From: Microbacterium dextranolyticum
GTDB lineage: Bacteria > Actinomycetota > Actinomycetes > Actinomycetales > Microbacteriaceae
Length of the DNA: 64,000 nt
Direction of reading: 5' to 3'
Assembly: GCF_016907295.1 (NCBI RefSeq)
Contig: NZ_JAFBBR010000001.1
Location: 3,100,001 to 3,164,000, forward strand
The notes beneath the pieces were generated by a model that was not told the DNA's origin, did not search any database, and saw only the letters and a program-made list of their open reading frames with translations. This document shows, piece by piece, positions 1 to 7,740 of the stretch. Made by a program: the position numbers and the translations under genes. Numbering within the stretch: position 1 is the stretch's first letter; each line of letters begins with the position of its first letter.

Positions 1-431
1 AGGCTGACGCACGGCGCCGCACCGCTCACGACAGCGGCGCGGAAGGCTTCGCCCCCTCCGAACGCCGCGATCACATCGGCGTCGCCGCCGCTCGCGAGGG
101 CGGTGACGACGGCGGGCGCGTCGCAGGATGCCCGGGCGACCGAGGTCTGCGCCGGGGCGGGGATGCTGTCGGCAGCGGCGGCACTCGCCCCCGCCGGGAG
201 CGCCACCGCATCGGCGGACGCGGACACCGCCGACTCCGACATGTCGCCCACCGCATCGGGCTGCCCGCCGGAGGCCAGCGCCGTGGCGACGGTCGCCGTC
301 ACGCCGACGACGAGCAGTGCGGCAACCGCGAGGATCCCCCACCGGGCGCCACCGGGTGGACGCCGGCGCCCTCCGGCCGCGTGCGTGGTGTCGCGCGTCG
401 CGGGATCGCGGCGCGCATCACGTCGGGTCAT
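1..431 (-). CDS. N-terminal part of a membrane-anchored or secreted protein (truncated by window edge)
   Basis: Read from an ATG at 431 on the minus strand, the frame stays open to base 1, so only about 143 N-terminal residues are visible. There is an Arg-rich cytoplasmic start, a single hydrophobic segment at about residues 31-52 (signal anchor or signal peptide), an Ala/Ser-rich linker, then the beginning of a folded region with two cysteines. The pattern (a short Cys-containing region with Gly-Gly-Gly-Glu and Ala-Pro-Cys) reminds me of the pre-domain of M15 D-Ala-D-Ala carboxypeptidases in this family of bacteria, but the catalytic domain lies outside the window, so this is only a guess. 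It is divergent from the radical SAM gene. Confidence 0.6.
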   Translation of the reverse strand, partial: MTRRDARRDPATRDTTHAAGGRRRPPGGARWGILAVAALLVVGVTATVATALASGGQPDAVGDMSESAVSASADAVALPAGASAAAADSIPAPAQTSVARASCDAPAVVTALASGGDADVIAAFGGGEAFRAAVVSGAAPCVS

Positions 432-503
432 CGGCTGCTCGGGCTGCGGCACCGGTCCATTGTGACGCCCCTTCCCGTGGAATCCGTGTGCATTGCGCGA
501 CTT

Positions 504-519
504 TCGTATCTATGTTCTA
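504..519. promoter_or_regulatory. SOS (LexA) box-like site
   Basis: TCGTATCTATGTTCTA matches 12 of 16 positions of the actinobacterial SOS consensus TCGAAC-RYRT-GTTYGA, with both TCG and GTTC half-site cores kept. It ends 8 nt before the start codon of the radical SAM gene. The degenerate match makes this a candidate only. Confidence 0.4.
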
Positions 520-527
520 CTCTCCGT

Positions 528-1589
528 ATGCGGTGGAACGGACAACGGGTCGATGAGTCGGATGCCGCCGCGCTCCCCGGTCTCGAGACGATGAGCGGTC
601 TGGTGCGCAGCGTCACGACCCCGGACTTCGCCGGTATGACGTTCCACGAGGTCGCCGCGAAGTCGGCGCTGAACCACGTGCCGTCGGGGTCGGCGATGCC
701 GTTCGACTGGACGGTGAACCCGTACCGCGGCTGCAGTCACGCATGTTCGTACTGCTTTGCGCGGAACACCCACACCTACCTCGATCTCGACGCGGGGCGC
801 GATTTCGACGAGCAGATCGTCGTCAAGGTCAACGTCGCCGAGGTGCTGCGCCGCGAGCTCGCCGCGCCGGGATGGAGTCGTGAACCGGTCGCGCTCGGCA
901 CGAACACCGACCCGTATCAGCGCGCCGAGGGCCGGTACCGCCTCATGCCCGAGATCATCGACGCCTTGGCGTCGAGCGGCACACCGTTCTCCGTGCTCAC
1001 CAAAGGCACCCTGCTGCGCCGCGACCTGCCGCTTCTCGCCGAGGCGAAGCGCGTCGTGCCGGTCCACCTCGCGATGTCGATCGCGATGCCCGACGAGCGG
1101 GTGCGGCAGACCCTCGAGGCGGGAGCGCCGACGTTCTCCGCGCGGCTCGAGACGGTCCGCGCGGCACGGGCGGTGGGATTCGCCGTGACGGTGTTCCTCA
1201 TGCCGATCGTGCCGCACCTGACCGACGGGGTCGACGTGCTCGACGACGCACTGGCCCGCATCGCCGCGGCGGGGGCGACGCGGGTCGTCTACGGCGCTCT
1301 GCACCTGCGACCCGGCGCGCGGGAGTGGTTCTGGGGATGGCTGGAGCGAGAGCACCCGGAACTCGTGCCCGCCTACCGCGGGCTCTACCCGGGGGCATCC
1401 GTCTACGCGCCCGCCGGCTACCGGGCGATGCTGGCCGACCGGGTGCGCCCGCTGCTGCGCCGGCACCGGCTCGCCGGCGGCGCGGAAGAGGATGTCGAGA
1501 ACCGGCCCCCGCGCGGTGCCCGACCGGGCCCGGTGCGCGCGACCCGGCGCGCGGCGGCGACGGCAACGGCGCCCGCCATGCTGTTCTGA
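528..1589 (+). CDS. Rv2578c-family radical SAM protein
   Basis: A 353-residue protein, closely following the M. tuberculosis Rv2578c family in length and in sequence blocks. The radical SAM cysteine motif CSHACSYC sits near residue 70, right after an FDWTVNPYRGC block. The following ALGTNTDPYQRAEGRYRLMP block is typical of the spore-photoproduct-lyase-like branch. These enzymes bind a [4Fe-4S] cluster and cleave SAM to make a radical; the substrate of this family is unknown, with a DNA-repair role suspected. I chose the ATG at 528 because it gives the family's MRW start; upstream in-frame codons lack family similarity. A weak SOS-like site precedes it. The low-complexity Arg/Ala tail ends in the family-typical LF. 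Confidence 0.88.
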   Translation: MRWNGQRVDESDAAALPGLETMSGLVRSVTTPDFAGMTFHEVAAKSALNHVPSGSAMPFDWTVNPYRGCSHACSYCFARNTHTYLDLDAGRDFDEQIVVKVNVAEVLRRELAAPGWSREPVALGTNTDPYQRAEGRYRLMPEIIDALASSGTPFSVLTKGTLLRRDLPLLAEAKRVVPVHLAMSIAMPDERVRQTLEAGAPTFSARLETVRAARAVGFAVTVFLMPIVPHLTDGVDVLDDALARIAAAGATRVVYGALHLRPGAREWFWGWLEREHPELVPAYRGLYPGASVYAPAGYRAMLADRVRPLLRRHRLAGGAEEDVENRPPRGARPGPVRATRRAAATATAPAMLF

Positions 1590-1661
1590 CGCCCGGAGCG
1601 GCCGGAAGACCGCCGACAGGCGGGCCAGCGAGTCGGGCCCGGACCACCGGGCCCTCGCCGA

Positions 1662-2414
1662 TCAACGGTAGCGGCGACCCTCGTCCCGGCGCGCCAACCA
1701 CACCGCGGCGACGGCGAGCACGACGGTCCAGCCGACGATCCCGCCGATCGCCCACAGCGGGATCTGCTCGCCGGTCGCGGCGGCGATGACGATCTCGCGC
1801 GCCTGACGGACCGGAAGGGCGCGCGAGGCGGCGTCGAGCCAGTCGGGAAACATGAGCGGGGGCAGGAACAGCCCCCCGCCGAACGCCAGCAGGAACATCA
1901 TCACCTGGGTGACGGCGATGGCCGCCTTGGGGCCGAACGCGGTGCCGATGATCACGCCGATCAGCATCGAGGGGATGGCGGTGAGCACGACGAGCACGAT
2001 CGCCGACACGAGCGGCAGCACGCCCGGGCGGGCGGCCGTGAAGAGGCCGCCGATGACCAGCAGCGGGATCATCGCGACGAGGGCGATGACGAGCGTCGCG
2101 GCGATCAGCCCGATCATCCGCGCCGCCGGAGAGCCGGGAAGCGTCCGCAGGTAGGGCGCCCACGGCTTCGAGCGCTGCTCGGCGAGGTCGAGCCCGATCG
2201 AGAAGAGACCGGATGCCATGAAAGCGAACACCACTATCGAGCACACGGCCGCGGTCGCATACCCCGGGTCGCCGGTGACGGTGCTCTGCGGCAGCACGAA
2301 CATGCAGAACGCGAGCGTCGGAAAGACGATCGAGCCGATGACGGCGATGGGGATGCGGGCCGTCTCGACGAGGTTGTACTTCGTGTGCACGGCGGCGAGG
2401 GCGAGAGTGGACAT
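1662..2414 (-). CDS. ABC transporter permease (ABC-2 type)
   Basis: A 250-residue integral membrane protein with six hydrophobic segments, an ABC-2-type exporter permease in the style of bacitracin/antibiotic or lipid exporters. The start ATG overlaps the stop of the ATP-binding gene (ATGA), so translation is coupled. It is the last gene of a minus-strand operon running membrane protein, ArsR/MarR-like regulator, ATPase, permease. The permease and ATPase should assemble as a half-transporter pair; direction (export) is inferred from the ABC-2 fold, and the substrate cannot be told from sequence. Confidence 0.85.
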   Translation of the reverse strand: MSTLALAAVHTKYNLVETARIPIAVIGSIVFPTLAFCMFVLPQSTVTGDPGYATAAVCSIVVFAFMASGLFSIGLDLAEQRSKPWAPYLRTLPGSPAARMIGLIAATLVIALVAMIPLLVIGGLFTAARPGVLPLVSAIVLVVLTAIPSMLIGVIIGTAFGPKAAIAVTQVMMFLLAFGGGLFLPPLMFPDWLDAASRALPVRQAREIVIAAATGEQIPLWAIGGIVGWTVVLAVAAVWLARRDEGRRYR

Positions 2415-3304
2415 CAGCGGGATCCTTCCGGGATCGCGGTCAACGAGAGGAAGGCCTCTTCGAGAGTGGCCCCGCGCACGGCGAGGTCGTGGAACGGATG
2501 CCCCGACGCGACGAGCGCGCGCACGAACGCGTCGGAGTCGGCGACCAGCACCGTCACCGCGTCGCCCTCGCCGGTGACGACGGCATCCGGTGCGATCGCG
2601 CGCACCGCCTCGGGATCGAGGCCCGCGAGGGAGACCCGCCGGCGCGAGACTCCGGCCACGACGGCCGCGAGGGTGTCGTCGGCGCGCACCCGGCCCTCGT
2701 CGATCACGACGACGCGATGGGCGAGCTGCTCGATCTCCTCGAGGTGGTGGCTGGTCACGACCACCGCGCACCCGGCGGCGTGGCGTGCGCGCACGGCATC
2801 CCACAGCATCCGTCGACCGTCGACGTCGAGCCCTGTCGTCGGCTCGTCGAGGAGGACGAGCTGCGGGTCGCCGACGAAGGCGAGCGCCACGGCGACCCGT
2901 CGCTGCTGACCGCCCGAGAGCGAGCCGCACTGCTTGCGGACGAGGTCTCCGAGACCGAATTCGTCCACGATCGCCCCGCGCGAGGCGGGGGACGGATAGT
3001 GCGCGGCGACGAGGTCGATCACCTCTCCGACGCGCAGCGCATCGGGCAGCGCAGTGGCCTGCGGCGTGCTGCCGAGGCGGATGCGCGACGCGGCGTCGCG
3101 CGGGTCGCCGCCGAAGAGGTGCACTTCGCCGGACGTCGGCATCCGCAGTCCTTCGATGAGGCTCAGCAGCGTGGTCTTGCCCGCCCCGTTCGGGCCGAGC
3201 AGGCCGACGGATTCGCCGGCTTCGATGTCGAGGGACACCCCGTCGAGAGCCGCATGGTCACCATAGCGCTTGGTCAAGTCACGGGTGTGGACGAGGACGT
3301 TCAT
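2414..3304 (-). CDS. ABC transporter ATP-binding protein
   Basis: A 296-residue ATPase with Walker A GPNGAGKT near residue 40, a Q-loop (Gln of STPQATALP), signature LSGGQQRR near 137, Walker B LVLLDEPTTGLD and the switch His in VVTSHH. A C-terminal extension of about 80 residues after the core resembles the regulatory tail of drug/lipid exporter ATPases (DrrA/CcmA-like). It overlaps its regulator (ATGA at 3301-3304) and the permease (ATGA at 2412-2416), so the three genes are translationally coupled. It powers the neighbouring permease on the cytoplasmic face. Confidence 0.9.
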   Translation of the reverse strand: MNVLVHTRDLTKRYGDHAALDGVSLDIEAGESVGLLGPNGAGKTTLLSLIEGLRMPTSGEVHLFGGDPRDAASRIRLGSTPQATALPDALRVGEVIDLVAAHYPSPASRGAIVDEFGLGDLVRKQCGSLSGGQQRRVAVALAFVGDPQLVLLDEPTTGLDVDGRRMLWDAVRARHAAGCAVVVTSHHLEEIEQLAHRVVVIDEGRVRADDTLAAVVAGVSRRRVSLAGLDPEAVRAIAPDAVVTGEGDAVTVLVADSDAFVRALVASGHPFHDLAVRGATLEEAFLSLTAIPEGSR

Positions 3305-3600
3305 CGGGATCCTCCGAGGATGTCGAGCAGAGTCGTGCGGTACGCGCGGAACGCGCCGCGCCCCGCGGGGGTGAGAGAGATGAGCGTCACGGGCTTCTTG
3401 CCCGCGAACGTCTTCGCGATCGCGACGTAGCCGGCGTCCTCGAGCTTCGCGAGGTGGCTGGTGAGGTTTCCCGAGGTCATCGCGAGCATCTTCTGCAACG
3501 CCGGGAACGCGATCTCGTCGCCGTCCTCGAGCGCCTCGTCGAGCGTCGTCATGATGCGCAGTCGCGCGGGCGTGTGGATGACGGGGTCGAGGTCGGTCAC
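3301..3600 (-). CDS. Winged-helix transcriptional regulator (HTH_27/ArsR-MarR-like)
   Basis: A 99-residue protein, essentially one winged-helix domain: the recognition segment LAMTSGNLTSHLAKLEDAGY at about residues 40-59 is followed by a wing containing GKKPVTLISLTPAGR. This is the single-domain family usually coded beside ABC-2 exporters. The start is a GTG overlapping the stop of the upstream membrane-protein gene (GTGA), and its own stop overlaps the ATPase start. It probably represses its own operon; the perfect palindrome at 4263-4275 just upstream of the first gene is a likely site. Confidence 0.85.
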   Translation of the reverse strand: MTDLDPVIHTPARLRIMTTLDEALEDGDEIAFPALQKMLAMTSGNLTSHLAKLEDAGYVAIAKTFAGKKPVTLISLTPAGRGAFRAYRTTLLDILGGSR

Positions 3601-4253
3601 GACGACACCGGCGCCGTCCGCTCGTCGGCGGGCAGGATGCCGCGCCAGAGCAGCGCGCCCGTCACCGTCATCGCCGCGGGGCCGACCGTCGCGTAGATGA
3701 GGTAGTGCCAGGGCGCACCGGCAAAGGTGGCGATCACGACGACGACGAGCATGATCACACCGAGAATGAACTGCGCCGGGGAACGCCAGATCGCACCACC
3801 GGCGAGATACATCAGGCCGACGGTGAAGATGTAGAACGCCGGGTAGATCAGCTGGGCGAGCTCGGCGGTGAAGCCCGCCAGACGCAGCGCCTGCAGCAGG
3901 AACGTGACGGCGAACATCGACACCATCCACGAGTAGCCGTAGAGCTTTCCGCGCAGCTGGGACCGGCCGCGGATGCCGCCCGACGACATCCACACCGCCA
4001 TGACCCCCGACGAGACCACGGCGGCGATCGTGAGCGCCCCGAACGCGGTCCAGGCGATCGGCGCCGGGATGAGCGGCACGCCGCCGACGCCGTCGCCGAG
4101 CCACAGCGCACCGAACCCGACGAACCACGCCACCGCCCACACGAAGAGCAGCCACGACGTCACCCGCGCCATCCGTCCGCGGGTCGCGCGACGCGTCGAC
4201 TGCATCACCTGCAGCATCTCCGCAGGGTCGATCGGTCGCTCATCGTTGCTCAT
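3597..4253 (-). CDS. Conserved membrane protein, first gene of the exporter operon
   Basis: A 218-residue protein with about six hydrophobic segments and a short hydrophilic N-terminus. No catalytic motif is visible. It is the first gene of the operon and ends in a GTGA overlap with the regulator, so it is probably an accessory or sensing component of the exporter. I chose the ATG at 4253 (MSNDERP) rather than one 12 codons upstream, because the upstream codons run through the palindromic operator and are not protein-like. Function unknown. Confidence 0.8.
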   Translation of the reverse strand: MSNDERPIDPAEMLQVMQSTRRATRGRMARVTSWLLFVWAVAWFVGFGALWLGDGVGGVPLIPAPIAWTAFGALTIAAVVSSGVMAVWMSSGGIRGRSQLRGKLYGYSWMVSMFAVTFLLQALRLAGFTAELAQLIYPAFYIFTVGLMYLAGGAIWRSPAQFILGVIMLVVVVIATFAGAPWHYLIYATVGPAAMTVTGALLWRGILPADERTAPVSS

Positions 4254-4262
4254 ACAGATCAC

Positions 4263-4275
4263 TTTGCACTGCAAA
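4263..4275. promoter_or_regulatory. Perfect palindrome TTTGCACTGCAAA, candidate operator
   Basis: A 6-bp arm inverted repeat with a one-base centre, 10 nt upstream of the first gene of the membrane-protein/regulator/ABC operon. The operon encodes a single-domain winged-helix repressor; palindromes of TTTGCA...TGCAAA type are, as I recall, common upstream of this family's operons. Autoregulation is inferred. Confidence 0.55.
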
Positions 4276-4300
4276 CTTGTCTGCGTCAAGGTCGATCGCG

Positions 4301-4420
4301 CCGCTCAGCGCGATTCCGCGCCGCTCGGTCTTGCTCAGCGCGGATCGGCCCTGCTCGGCGCTACTCGGCGCTACTCAGCGCTACTCAGCGCTACTCAGCA
4401 CTGCTCTGCGCTACTCGGCG
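4301..4420. repeat. Decamer tandem repeat (consensus CTACTCGGCG), degenerate toward one end
   Basis: Twelve successive 10-base units. The seven from 4351 to 4420 differ by at most 4 bases from CTACTCRGCG; the five from 4301 to 4350 are degenerate. The last unit (4411-4420) contains the stop codon and final two codons of the lipoprotein gene (minus strand), so the array appears to have grown out of that gene's 3' end toward the promoter of the exporter operon. Confidence 0.85.
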
Positions 4421-5055
4421 CGCAGAGTCTCGAGCGCAGACGTGAGAACGGCCGTGGCGACGGCCTGGTCGTACCCGCGCCCCCCCATCACCAGCCACGC
4501 GTCGCCCTGGAAGACGTAGACCACCAGGCCGTCGCTGATGCCCCACGGCGCCTCGGTCGAGAACGCCGGCGAGTCGTCGATCGTGAAGGCACGGTACTCA
4601 TCGGGCGCCGCGGTCAGCTCGTCGACGAGGGCCTTCGCCGACGCCTCGTCGATGCGGAACATGTCGACGCCCACACCGCTGTCGGAGTTCGGCGCTCCCC
4701 ATCCGCAGTCCTGCCGGTGGGTCGCCGCCTGGGCCGTGCGGACCGCGAGCGGACCCGGCAGGTTCGGCGCCTCGTGCGCATCGACCGCCTGGCTGATGAA
4801 CTCGAACGGCGCCCACCTCGGCTGCGCCTGCACCACCGACAGCGGAATGAGCGTCTGGCAGTCGGGGAACGCGCCGGCGGCGCCCGAAGGACTCGGCGTC
4901 GGCGTGGGTGTCGCAGATGGGGCCGGCGCGGAGGTCGGAACGCTCGTCGAGGCATCCGTCGGCGGGACCGGGCTGCTCGAGGGAGCGCAGGCGGTCGTGG
5001 ACAGTCCCGCCGTGAGCAGAAGGGCACCGGCGAGGATGCGGGTGTGACCAGTCAT
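4411..5055 (-). CDS. Lipoprotein of unknown function
   Basis: A 214-residue protein with a classical lipoprotein signal: short basic N-terminus, hydrophobic core and a Cys at about residue 23 (lipobox LSTTAC). A Ser/Thr/Pro linker (about residues 26-58) is followed by a globular domain of some 150 residues with cysteines near 66 and 117. It should be anchored on the outer face of the membrane. No known domain is recognised. It is monocistronic, with a terminator-like stem from the helicase gene directly upstream. The stop codon lies within a tandem decamer array, so the C-terminus may vary between strains. Confidence 0.85.
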   Translation of the reverse strand: MTGHTRILAGALLLTAGLSTTACAPSSSPVPPTDASTSVPTSAPAPSATPTPTPSPSGAAGAFPDCQTLIPLSVVQAQPRWAPFEFISQAVDAHEAPNLPGPLAVRTAQAATHRQDCGWGAPNSDSGVGVDMFRIDEASAKALVDELTAAPDEYRAFTIDDSPAFSTEAPWGISDGLVVYVFQGDAWLVMGGRGYDQAVATAVLTSALETLRAE

Positions 5056-5070
5056 AGGCCGACGCTAAGA

Positions 5071-5115
5071 AGAACGCCCGAGCGGCGCGAGGGGGTCGCG
5101 ACGCTCGGGCGTTCT
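5071..5115 (-). terminator. Terminator-like hairpin after the DEAD-box helicase
   Basis: Perfect 14-bp stem AGAACGCCCGAGCG / CGCTCGGGCGTTCT with a 17-nt loop. It lies 17 nt past the helicase stop codon on the minus strand and is followed there by TCTT. Confidence 0.75.
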
Positions 5116-5131
5116 CTCTACAATCGGCGCG

Positions 5132-7465
5132 TCAGCGGTCGACGTTCGCAGCCTGGCGACCGCTGATCTCCTCGAGCAGGTCGTCGCCGACGCGCACGTC
5201 GTCGAACGGCGCGTCGATCTCGGCGCGGTCGAGCATCTCCGTCATGCGACGGCGACGCTGACGCGGGATGAGCGTCACCACGGTGCCCGCGCGGCCCGCG
5301 CGACCGGTGCGGCCGGAGCGGTGCAGATACGTCTTGTACTCGTCCGGGGCATCCGCCTGGATCACGAGGTCGATGTCGTCGACGTGGATGCCGCGGGCGG
5401 CGACATCCGTCGCGACCAGCACGTTCACCCGACCCGACGTCATCTTCTCGAGGTTGCGCGTGCGCTTGGCCTGGTTCAGGTCGCCGTGCAGCGCCACGGC
5501 ACGGATGCCGGCGTCGTCGAACTGCTCGGCGAGCATCTCGGCGTACGCACGCGTGCGCGCGAAGACGAGCGTCTTGCCGTCTCGATCGACGAGCGACGTC
5601 AGGATCTCGGCCTTGTCGCGGTGGTCGATGACGAGCACGCGGTGGTCGATCGTGCCCGAATCCTGGTCCTCGCCGGCGACCTCGTAGACGGCCGGGTCGA
5701 CGAGGAACTCGTCAACGAGAGCCGCGACCTCGCGGTCGAGTGTGGCGGAGAAGAGGAGCTTCTGCGCATCCGGGTCGACGAGACGGAGGATGCGCTGCAT
5801 CGGCTCGAGGAAGCCCAACTCGCTCATGTGGTCGGCCTCATCGAGCACGACGATGCGGATCTCGGAAAGGTCGAGCTTGCCCTGCTTCTCGAGGTCTTCG
5901 ATACGCCCCGGCGTGCCGATGATGATGTCGACGCCCTTCTTCAGGGCCCCGACCTGGCGTGCCTGCGGCACACCGCCGTAGATCTGCGTCGTGAAGAGGC
6001 CGACGCTCCGGGCGATGGGCTGGATCGTGCGATCGATCTGCAGCGCCAGTTCACGCGTCGGCGCGAGGATCAGCGCCTTCGGGCTGCGGCCGAACTCACG
6101 GCGCTTGCCGGCCTGGCTGCGCAGCACCGACTCGACCAGGGGAGCTCCGAAGGCGATCGTCTTGCCGGAGCCGGTGCGGCCACGGGCGAGCACGTCCTTG
6201 CCGGAGAGGATCGGGGCGATCGTCGCCGCCTGGATCGGGAACGGGGATGCCGCGCCGAGGTCGGCGAGAGCGCGCACGATGTTGTCACCGAGCCCGAGGC
6301 TCGAGAAGCTCACATCGGCGACCTCCTCGGCCTGGACGGCCTGGGCCTGCAGCTTCTCGTGCACGACGTCGGCGTGCTGCTCGTAGGCCGCGCGCTTCGC
6401 GGCATCCTTCGCGTCGGCGTTCCAGTCCGAGCGGTTGCCCGAGAAACCCTGGCGGTCGTCCCGACGGGCACGGTCGTCGCGACGGGCACGGTCGTCGCGG
6501 GCCGGGTGGTCGCCGTGCGAGCGCGCCGGGCGGTCGTCCGGGCGGGCCGGGCGGTCGCCGTACGAGCGCACGGGGCGGTCGTAGCTCCGGAGATTCTGGC
6601 CATCTCGGCCCATTCCCGACGTCCCGCGGCGATCCCGGTCAGAATCTCCGGAGTTGCGCACAGTCCGGTCGTCGTACGAACGGCCCGGGCGGTCGCTCCG
6701 GAAGGACGGGCGGGCATCGCCGAACGTGCGGCGGTCGTCGCGCGGCTGCCGCTCGCCGCGGGGCCGGTCATCGAACGAATGAGCGGAGCGGTCATCGCGG
6801 CGCGGGCGGTCATCGCGGCGCGGGCGGTCGTCGAACGAACGAGCCGGGCGGTCGTCACTCCTCCGATCCGCGTCCCGCGAGCCGACACCGGGCCGCTCAC
6901 GCCGCTCCGGGCGCGAGGTGGAGGAGTTACGGTCGCGGTCATCGCGACGCGGGCGGTCATCGAACGAACGAGCGGGGCGGTCGTCGCGACGCGGACGGTC
7001 GTCGAACGAACGAGCCGGGCGGTCGTCACTCCTCCGATCCGCGTCCCGCGAGCCGACACCGGGCCGCTCACGCCGCTCCGGGCGCGAGGTGGAGGAGTTA
7101 CGGTCGCGGTCGTCACGACGCGGGCGGTCATCGAACGAACGAGCCGGGCGGTCATCACGACGCGGGCGGTCGTCGAACGAACGGGCCGGGCGGTCGTCAC
7201 GACGGCGGTCGCCGCCGGCCTGCGAGCGGATGCCGCGGGCCTCGTCGCGGCCGGCGCGTTCCTGCGCACCCCAGCGCTGCTTCTTCGCGGGAGCCTCAGC
7301 GTCGGCGGGGCGGTAGCCGCGGTGGCTCGGGCTCTTGCTGCCGGCCGTGCCCGCGGAGGACTGGCCCGGACGGCGCTTCGCGTCCTGGTAGGAGGTCTTC
7401 TTCGCGCCGTAGCGCGGCTCGAAGCTCTGTGCGCGGCCGCCGGCCGGCTTCTTGTTCTTGGGCAT
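5132..7465 (-). CDS. DEAD-box RNA helicase with long Arg/Asp-rich N-terminal extension
   Basis: A 777-residue protein. The ATPase core begins near residue 386 with the Q-motif (FSSLGLGDN... FPIQ), then ARGRTGSGKT (motif I), PTRELALQ, GTPGR, DEAD near 540, SAT, a TDVAARG segment and HRSGRTGRAG. Most actinobacterial relatives carry extensions at the C-terminus; here about 385 residues precede the core. They are made of RSFDDRPRRDDR-type repeats with an internal 171-bp in-frame duplication. Such tails bind RNA and may phase-separate. The start MPKNKK at 7465 has a GGAAAG ribosome-binding site. Likely roles are RNA remodelling, ribosome assembly or cold adaptation. It ends at a strong hairpin and appears monocistronic. 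Confidence 0.93.
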   Translation of the reverse strand: MPKNKKPAGGRAQSFEPRYGAKKTSYQDAKRRPGQSSAGTAGSKSPSHRGYRPADAEAPAKKQRWGAQERAGRDEARGIRSQAGGDRRRDDRPARSFDDRPRRDDRPARSFDDRPRRDDRDRNSSTSRPERRERPGVGSRDADRRSDDRPARSFDDRPRRDDRPARSFDDRPRRDDRDRNSSTSRPERRERPGVGSRDADRRSDDRPARSFDDRPRRDDRPRRDDRSAHSFDDRPRGERQPRDDRRTFGDARPSFRSDRPGRSYDDRTVRNSGDSDRDRRGTSGMGRDGQNLRSYDRPVRSYGDRPARPDDRPARSHGDHPARDDRARRDDRARRDDRQGFSGNRSDWNADAKDAAKRAAYEQHADVVHEKLQAQAVQAEEVADVSFSSLGLGDNIVRALADLGAASPFPIQAATIAPILSGKDVLARGRTGSGKTIAFGAPLVESVLRSQAGKRREFGRSPKALILAPTRELALQIDRTIQPIARSVGLFTTQIYGGVPQARQVGALKKGVDIIIGTPGRIEDLEKQGKLDLSEIRIVVLDEADHMSELGFLEPMQRILRLVDPDAQKLLFSATLDREVAALVDEFLVDPAVYEVAGEDQDSGTIDHRVLVIDHRDKAEILTSLVDRDGKTLVFARTRAYAEMLAEQFDDAGIRAVALHGDLNQAKRTRNLEKMTSGRVNVLVATDVAARGIHVDDIDLVIQADAPDEYKTYLHRSGRTGRAGRAGTVVTLIPRQRRRRMTEMLDRAEIDAPFDDVRVGDDLLEEISGRQAANVDR
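6825..7111. repeat. 171-bp-period in-frame duplication inside the helicase gene
   Basis: Bases 6825-6940 are identical to 6996-7111 (116 bp, offset 171 = 57 codons). The duplication keeps frame and repeats a block of the Arg/Asp-rich tail, flanked by shorter CGGGCGGTCGTC-type repeats. Confidence 0.9.
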
Positions 7466-7521
7466 GATGTCTTTCCGGGTTGTCTCGTGTGAGAACAGCC
7501 TCCGCGCGCGCACTCGTGCGG

Positions 7522-7541
7522 CGCCGTGCGAGCGCACGGCG
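7522..7541. promoter_or_regulatory. Palindrome in the helicase / epimerase divergent region
   Basis: CGCCGTGCG-AG-CGCACGGCG, 9-bp perfect arms, lies 57 nt upstream of the helicase start. The 275-bp region 7466-7740 has no gene; this palindrome is its only clear structure. It may be an operator or a 5'-UTR hairpin of the helicase mRNA. Confidence 0.4.
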
Positions 7542-7740
7542 TGGGAGTATCCCGGACATCCGTCGACCGGGGCCATTCATCTGATGGTTCATGCGCACCG
7601 CCCGGACCTGCCGGGAACGGCGCTCACCATCGGCCCCATGGACTCACAAACCCATCCGCGCACAGCGCGGTGTCCAGAGCCGACCGACCCACTGTACCCG
7701 CACTGCCTGGGAAGCACCTCTGCCGCGGCACAATGGAGCC

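Noticed and set aside
2489..3430. A 313-codon plus-strand frame across the ABC ATPase
   Set aside because: Antisense of a well-supported ATPase with all motifs; no protein-like features.
5321..7492. A 723-codon open frame on the plus strand opposite the helicase
   Set aside because: Antisense shadow; its regular Val/Arg/Ala composition follows the helicase repeats.
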